A DNA stretch of 8,840 nucleotides from Spirochaetaceae bacterium (GTDB lineage: Bacteria; Spirochaetota; Spirochaetia; Treponematales; Breznakiellaceae), in contig JAIRMY010000042.1 in the NCBI GenBank assembly GCA_031258335.1, positions 1-8,840 of the forward strand, read 5' to 3'. The translations under genes and the position numbers were made by a program. A model generated the notes under the pieces. The model was not told the DNA's origin. It did not search any database and saw only the letters and a program-made list of their open reading frames with translations. Below are positions 5,575 through 8,840 of this stretch, one piece after another (within the stretch, counting starts at the first letter, position 1; each line of letters starts with the position of its first letter).

Positions 5575-5604
5575 TTATCAAGTTGGCATACTTATTGCTA
5601 TACT
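5575..5604 (+). promoter_or_regulatory. Sigma-54-type -24/-12 element overlapping an extended -10 sigma-70 promoter
   Basis: TTGGCA (5583-5588) and TTGCT (5595-5599) are spaced as in the RpoN consensus YTGGCACG-N4-TTGCW, with GG at 5585-5586 and GC at 5597-5598; only the two bases after TGGCA differ. The start would be near 5610, giving a 20-base leader with GGAGG at 5621-5625. The same bases also read as a sigma-70 promoter: TTATCA (5575-5580), an 18-base spacer and TATACT (5599-5604) with TGC before it, starting at almost the same base. Sequence alone cannot decide between them. Confidence 0.5.
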
Positions 5605-5630
5605 ATTGTTGATTATTATTGGAGGTTTCT

Positions 5631-6506
5631 ATGAACAGGAAAAAAAATATGACGAATAGTAAGCGGTCAACCACCGCGGATGAAAATGTTTTGACTCTTT
5701 ATTTGAAAGACATAAGCCGGATTCCTTTGTTATCAAGGGAAGAAGAAGATACCATAGCCCGTAAAGCGGCTACAGGCGACCAGGACGCTTTGAATAAGCT
5801 GGTCAGAGCAAATTTACGTTTTGTTGTAAATGTGGCAAAGCGGTACCAGGGACAGGGACTCCCCCTTACAGACCTGATAAGCGAAGGCAATATAGGTTTG
5901 ATAAGCGCGGTAAGCCGCTTTGATGTTGATAAAGGCTATCACTTTATCTCTTATGCGGTGTGGTGGATACGACAGGCTATCTTGAAAGCCATATCCGAAA
6001 AATCGCGGATGATACGCTTGCCGATGAACCGCGCCGATGAATTGTTACGCATACAGCGCACAAAAAATGACCTACAGAGCGTTGAATCTTGCGACTCTGA
6101 GATAAACGAGATCGCCCGTACCCTTGATATGAGCGCTTCCCATGTCAACAGGCTGCTTAACGTGAGCCGCGAGATGGTCTCCCTCGATACGCCGGTTTAT
6201 TCCGAGAAGGATTCTTGCAACATGGCGGATCATATCGAGGACGAAACTTACCAGTCCCCCTATGAATTCGCCGAGCAAAGCCTTATGCGCGATGATATAG
6301 AGGCGGTTCTAGGAACACTAGACAAAAAAGAAGCCGCCGTCATTCGCTACCGTTTTGGAATTGGCGATTCTATTCAGATGTCGCTGCGGGAAATCGGTGA
6401 CCGTTTCAATCTCACCAAAGAACGAATCAGGCAGATTGAAAAAAAAGCTATCAAACGCCTTCAGCACCCGGCCCGCCAGGAAATACTACAGGTGTACGTC
6501 GCTTAA
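5631..6506 (+). CDS. Sigma-70 family RNA polymerase sigma factor, RpoD/RpoS-like, alternative type
   Basis: The 291-residue protein contains region 1.2 (about 17-45, ENVLTLYLKDISRIPLL), region 2 (about 54-124, with RFVVNVAKRYQGQGLPLTDLI, EGNIGLISAVSRFD and SYAVWWIRQAI), region 3 (about 125-200, beginning SEKSRMIRLPMN) and region 4 (about 226-285, with RYRFGIGD and LTKERIRQIEKKAIKRL). It lacks the long region 1.1 and the large insert of a primary sigma factor. Its length is close to RpoS-type group 2 factors, so it is probably an alternative sigma directing RNA polymerase to promoters near the housekeeping consensus; its regulon is unknown. The start is ATG 5631 because GGAGG ends 5 bases before it; a TTG at 5619 would lie on that ribosome site. 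It is probably monocistronic, with a strong terminator behind it and complex promoter signals in front. Confidence 0.93.
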   Translation: MNRKKNMTNSKRSTTADENVLTLYLKDISRIPLLSREEEDTIARKAATGDQDALNKLVRANLRFVVNVAKRYQGQGLPLTDLISEGNIGLISAVSRFDVDKGYHFISYAVWWIRQAILKAISEKSRMIRLPMNRADELLRIQRTKNDLQSVESCDSEINEIARTLDMSASHVNRLLNVSREMVSLDTPVYSEKDSCNMADHIEDETYQSPYEFAEQSLMRDDIEAVLGTLDKKEAAVIRYRFGIGDSIQMSLREIGDRFNLTKERIRQIEKKAIKRLQHPARQEILQVYVA

Positions 6507-6526
6507 AGCCACGTAGCGCCGACCAC

Positions 6527-6564
6527 GCCGCGGACGGGGCTATCCCTGCCGCGGCTATTTTTTT
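6527..6564 (+). terminator. Strong rho-independent terminator after the sigma factor gene
   Basis: GCCGCGG (6527-6533) pairs with CCGCGGC (6549-6555). Inside, with one bulged A, CGGGG pairs with CCCTG around the loop CTAT. The helix is followed by A and seven T's (6558-6564). It starts 20 bases after the stop codon and separates the sigma gene from the MerR-type gene. Confidence 0.9.
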
Positions 6565-6580
6565 GTGTAAAGGGGGAAGG

Positions 6581-6611
6581 CTGGCAAGATTTAGGCTTAC
6601 CCTTTATGATT
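6581..6611 (+). promoter_or_regulatory. Promoter region of the MerR-type gene
   Basis: CTGGCA (6581-6586), an 18-base spacer and TATGAT (6606-6611) form a fair sigma-70 promoter whose start would fall at about the ATG at 6617. The upstream part also reads CTGGCAAG-ATTT-AGGCT, with GG and GC spaced as in a -24/-12 sigma-54 element, but TT of the -12 box is missing. The sigma-70 reading is better supported. Confidence 0.4.
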
Positions 6612-6616
6612 AACGC

Positions 6617-6940
6617 ATGACCGCGGTGATACGATGTACAACCGGCGATTTAGAAAAACTACTCGGCATAAAGGGGCACATCATAAGGTATTGGGAAAGA
6701 CAAATACCACTGATACAGCCGCAAAAAGACGATGCGGGTAATTTTATGTACTCGGCGCACGATGTACAACTCCTTATGCGGGTAAAACATTTTCTGTACG
6801 ACCGGAAATTCACGATAGAAGGCGCCCTTGAGGAGTTATACCGTGAATATTCAAGCGAAGATCAGGATGCCCGGGCCATGATAGCGGAATTACGCTCAGA
6901 CCTTTTAAATATTTACCTAATAAACCACAAAAGAATTTAA
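6617..6940 (+). CDS. Short MerR-family DNA-binding protein
   Basis: The 107-residue protein begins with the MerR winged helix-turn-helix: TTGDLEKLLGIKGHIIRYWE, then PLIQPQKDDAGNFMYSAHDV and LLMRVKHFLYDRKFTIEGALEEL (about residues 8-72). The RYWE and FTIEGA motifs are typical of the MerR subgroup with an NxxxxY-type wing. The remaining 35 residues look like a short helix suited to dimerisation; there is no effector-binding domain and there are no metal-binding cysteines. It therefore probably binds DNA without a small-molecule sensor. No Shine-Dalgarno precedes ATG 6617, and a -10-like TATGAT ends 5 bases before it, which suggests a leaderless message; GTG at 6626 is a weaker alternative start. 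It follows the sigma factor terminator and converges on the helicase gene. Confidence 0.85.
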   Translation: MTAVIRCTTGDLEKLLGIKGHIIRYWERQIPLIQPQKDDAGNFMYSAHDVQLLMRVKHFLYDRKFTIEGALEELYREYSSEDQDARAMIAELRSDLLNIYLINHKRI

Positions 6941-6954
6941 CCCGCCAGCGGGTT
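6939..6954. terminator. Possible terminator hairpin between convergent genes
   Basis: AACCCGC (6939-6945) and GCGGGTT (6948-6954) form a perfect inverted repeat around CA, giving in practice an AACCC/GGGTT stem with a 6-base loop. It begins in the stop codon of the MerR-type gene. The following T-tract is minimal (TTT), so efficiency is doubtful. Confidence 0.4.
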
Positions 6955-6980
6955 TAAAGGCGCTCCGCGCTAGCGTCCCA

Positions 6981-8840
6981 TCATTTAAATTGCGCCTTGA
7001 TCTTGGCAAAGTATTCCTCGGGGCTGACGGGATTTTCCGTTTCGCCTGTCTTGCCGTTTTCGATTAACTCAGGCGGAATTTCCTCAAGGAAGGGCGAAGG
7101 CTTGCACTCAGAGAGTTTTTGATTCCGGCGGCGGTGGAGGCAGCTTGTAAAGACTAACTTTTCGCGGGCGCGGGTTATAGCCACGTAGAACAGGCGGCGT
7201 TCCTCCTCCATGCTACCGGCATCCTCCTCAAGGCTGCGTTCATGGGGGATGATCCCGTCCTCAGCGCCGGCGATGAACACAACGGGGAATTCCAGCCCCT
7301 TGGATGCGTGTATGGTCATGAGGTTCACCTTGCCCGCCTCCTCTCCGCCGTCTCCTTCGTCCCGTGTCAGGAGGCTTATACGGTTGAGGTACGGGTACAG
7401 AGTAGGGTCAAAGTTATCGGGGTTCTGTTCCCATGTTTCTATGGACTGTATCAACCTTTGTACGTTAAGGTACTTCCACCGCGCCACTTTTTCGTTTTTA
7501 ATATTATCGCTCACAAGGTATGACCAGTAATCAATTACATCCACCAGCTTTTTTACCTTTTGCGATAAAGGTTTCTTGCCGAGTATTTCTTCGCGCTGCG
7601 TTTCTATCAAAGTGAGAAATTCATCAATTTCGGTTTTTGCCGTTTCCTCGAATAACGTATTTTCCACGCGGCGCAACCTGTTCATCGCGTCCCAGAGAGA
7701 ACTGTGATTGGCGCGGGCAAGCTCAGAAATACGTGTTATGGAGCTTTTGCCTATGCCGCGGTGCGGGGAATTTACTATACGGAGTAGATTAACATCATCG
7801 TCCGTATTCCCAACAAGGCGCAGATAGCCTAAAATGTCTTTTATCTCTTTGCGGGAAAAGAAACTTGTGCCGCCCGATACGCGGTACGGTATATTTTCCG
7901 CGAGAAGGCTTTCCTCTATGCGGTCCATCAGGGAATTTGTACGGAGCAGAATTCCGAAATCGTCGTACTTCAAATGTTCCCTGAATTTTATCTCCCTGAT
8001 TTTTTCGGCGATAAAATCAGCCTCGTCCCCTTCGTTGTCGGGATAGAATAACTCTATTGCCCCGCCGCCGTCTTTGCCCGTCCAGAGCCGCTTTTCCTTG
8101 CGGTTTGTATTGTGCGATATGACTCCGTTTGCCGCATCGAGAATCGTTGTCGTGGAGCGGTAGTTTTGTTCAAGTTTTATCTCCAGCAGATCCGGGAAAT
8201 CTTTTTCAAACTGTAGTATGTTGTCGTAATTCGCTCCCCGCCATGAGTATATAGACTGGTCGTCGTCTCCTACCACGCAGACGTTGCGTCCCGAAAGCAT
8301 TTTCATGATTCTGTACTGAACATGGCTCGTGTCCTGAAATTCATCGACCATGATGTAGCGGTAACGGGAGCGGTACTTTTGCAGAGTGTCGGGAAACTGG
8401 TCAAAGAGCGCTATAGGCAGGACGAGGAGGTCGTCAAAGTCAACGGCGTTGTACACTTTTAGGCTGTGCTGATACTCGTTGAATACGCTCTCCAGCGCGG
8501 GATTCACCCCCTCGCACCAGCGTAAGAGTCCGGTTTTTACCTTTGAAAAGATCTGCGCCACGGTTTTTATGTCGCTCGTATCCCCTGCGCCGTACATCTT
8601 ACATTCACGCAGAGCGTTTTTTACCGCTTCGAGTTTGTCGCCTTCGTCGTAGATAGAGAAATTCTGCCGCCAACCCAAGGCCTCTATCTCGGCGCGGAGA
8701 ATTTTTACGCCAAATGCGTGAAAGGTGCTTACCGTCAGCGCCTGCAAGGACCGCCCTGTAAGCTCTTTTACACGGCATTCCATTTCACGGGCGGCCTTGT
8801 TTGTGAAGGTCAAGGCAAGGATTGCCGATTGCGGAATGCC
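6981..8840 (-). CDS. rep: Rep/UvrD-family (SF1A) ATP-dependent DNA helicase, N-terminus cut by window edge
   Basis: The visible 619 residues enter the window at GIPQSAILALTFTNKAAREM, which is motif Ia. The Walker A motif and roughly the first 45-50 residues lie outside. The other motifs are intact in order: STFHAFG, MVDEFQDT (motif II), VVGDDDQSIYSWRGA (III), LEQNYRST (IV), MTIHASKGLEFPVVF (V) and RRLFYVAITRAREKL (VI). The stretch PYRVSGGTSFFSRKEIKDILGYLRL followed by IVNSPHRGIG is closer to Rep than to UvrD or PcrA in my memory of these proteins, so Rep is preferred. This 3'-5' translocase unwinds duplex DNA and clears proteins ahead of replication forks. The C-terminal tail after motif VI is short, about 55 residues, ending KAQFK and TGA. 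TTG at 8813 falls inside motif Ia and is not the start. Confidence 0.95.
   Translation of the reverse strand, partial: GIPQSAILALTFTNKAAREMECRVKELTGRSLQALTVSTFHAFGVKILRAEIEALGWRQNFSIYDEGDKLEAVKNALRECKMYGAGDTSDIKTVAQIFSKVKTGLLRWCEGVNPALESVFNEYQHSLKVYNAVDFDDLLVLPIALFDQFPDTLQKYRSRYRYIMVDEFQDTSHVQYRIMKMLSGRNVCVVGDDDQSIYSWRGANYDNILQFEKDFPDLLEIKLEQNYRSTTTILDAANGVISHNTNRKEKRLWTGKDGGGAIELFYPDNEGDEADFIAEKIREIKFREHLKYDDFGILLRTNSLMDRIEESLLAENIPYRVSGGTSFFSRKEIKDILGYLRLVGNTDDDVNLLRIVNSPHRGIGKSSITRISELARANHSSLWDAMNRLRRVENTLFEETAKTEIDEFLTLIETQREEILGKKPLSQKVKKLVDVIDYWSYLVSDNIKNEKVARWKYLNVQRLIQSIETWEQNPDNFDPTLYPYLNRISLLTRDEGDGGEEAGKVNLMTIHASKGLEFPVVFIAGAEDGIIPHERSLEEDAGSMEEERRLFYVAITRAREKLVFTSCLHRRRNQKLSECKPSPFLEEIPPELIENGKTGETENPVSPEEYFAKIKAQFK

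Noticed and set aside
5619..5630. TTG start for the sigma factor gene
   Set aside because: It overlaps the GGAGG ribosome site. ATG at 5631 has the correct 5-base spacing.
8811..8813. TTG start for the helicase
   Set aside because: It lies inside the conserved motif Ia (LTFTNKAA), and the frame remains open to the window edge, so the gene is cut by the window.
1..8840. Search for CRISPR arrays, tRNA or rRNA genes, transposases, integrases and toxin-antitoxin pairs
   Set aside because: No regularly spaced repeats, cloverleaf-like sequences or recognisable mobile-element proteins were seen. The only repeats are within coding linkers or in the 5376-5630 regulatory region.

Overview
The window looks like chromosomal DNA of a spirochaete, most probably a Treponema-like organism of moderate GC. 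This is inferred from gene content: a spirochaete-style flagellar export set (fliO-fliP-fliQ), a Rep-type helicase, a small RpoD/RpoS-type sigma factor, a stand-alone MEMO-family protein and a short MerR-type protein. There is no rRNA, tRNA, CRISPR array, insertion sequence or phage gene that I can see.

Layout. Bases 3-179 hold the 3' end of an unrecognised plus-strand gene with a possible terminator behind it. The minus strand then carries, in transcription order, a two-helix membrane protein with acidic repeats and a degenerate GGDEF-like domain (4461-2740), fliO (2611-1949), fliP (1929-1099), fliQ (1091-822) and an ATC-hydrolase-family protein (736-239). fliO, fliP and fliQ are tightly spaced and have their own good sigma-70 promoter (2665-2693). 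fliR and flhB, which follow fliQ in the usual treponemal motility operon, are not next to them here. fliO has no ATG, GTG or TTG that would include its signal peptide; a CTG behind a strong Shine-Dalgarno fits best.

The plus strand resumes at 4503 with a MEMO/AmmeMemoRadiSam-B family protein. A sequence very close to the flagellar sigma-28 promoter consensus lies 60-90 bases upstream, inside the divergent gene. A 255-base regulatory region (5376-5630) follows, then a sigma-70 family sigma factor (5631-6506). This region holds a perfect 15-base inverted repeat, two related boxes about 62 bases apart, an extended -10 sigma-70 promoter on another inverted repeat, and, just before the gene, a -24/-12 sigma-54-type element that shares bases with a second extended -10 promoter. 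That suggests an alternative sigma factor gene controlled by RpoN, as with rpoS in Borrelia. A strong intrinsic terminator closes the unit. Then come a 107-residue MerR-type DNA-binding protein that may be translated from a leaderless mRNA (6617-6940) and, convergent with it, a Rep/UvrD-family helicase cut by the right edge (8840-6981).

The main biological point is regulatory: candidate sigma-54, sigma-28 and sigma-70 signals around an alternative sigma factor, next to flagellar secretion genes and an apparently non-catalytic c-di-GMP-type membrane protein. The gene calls are firm; the promoter calls are pattern matches by eye.
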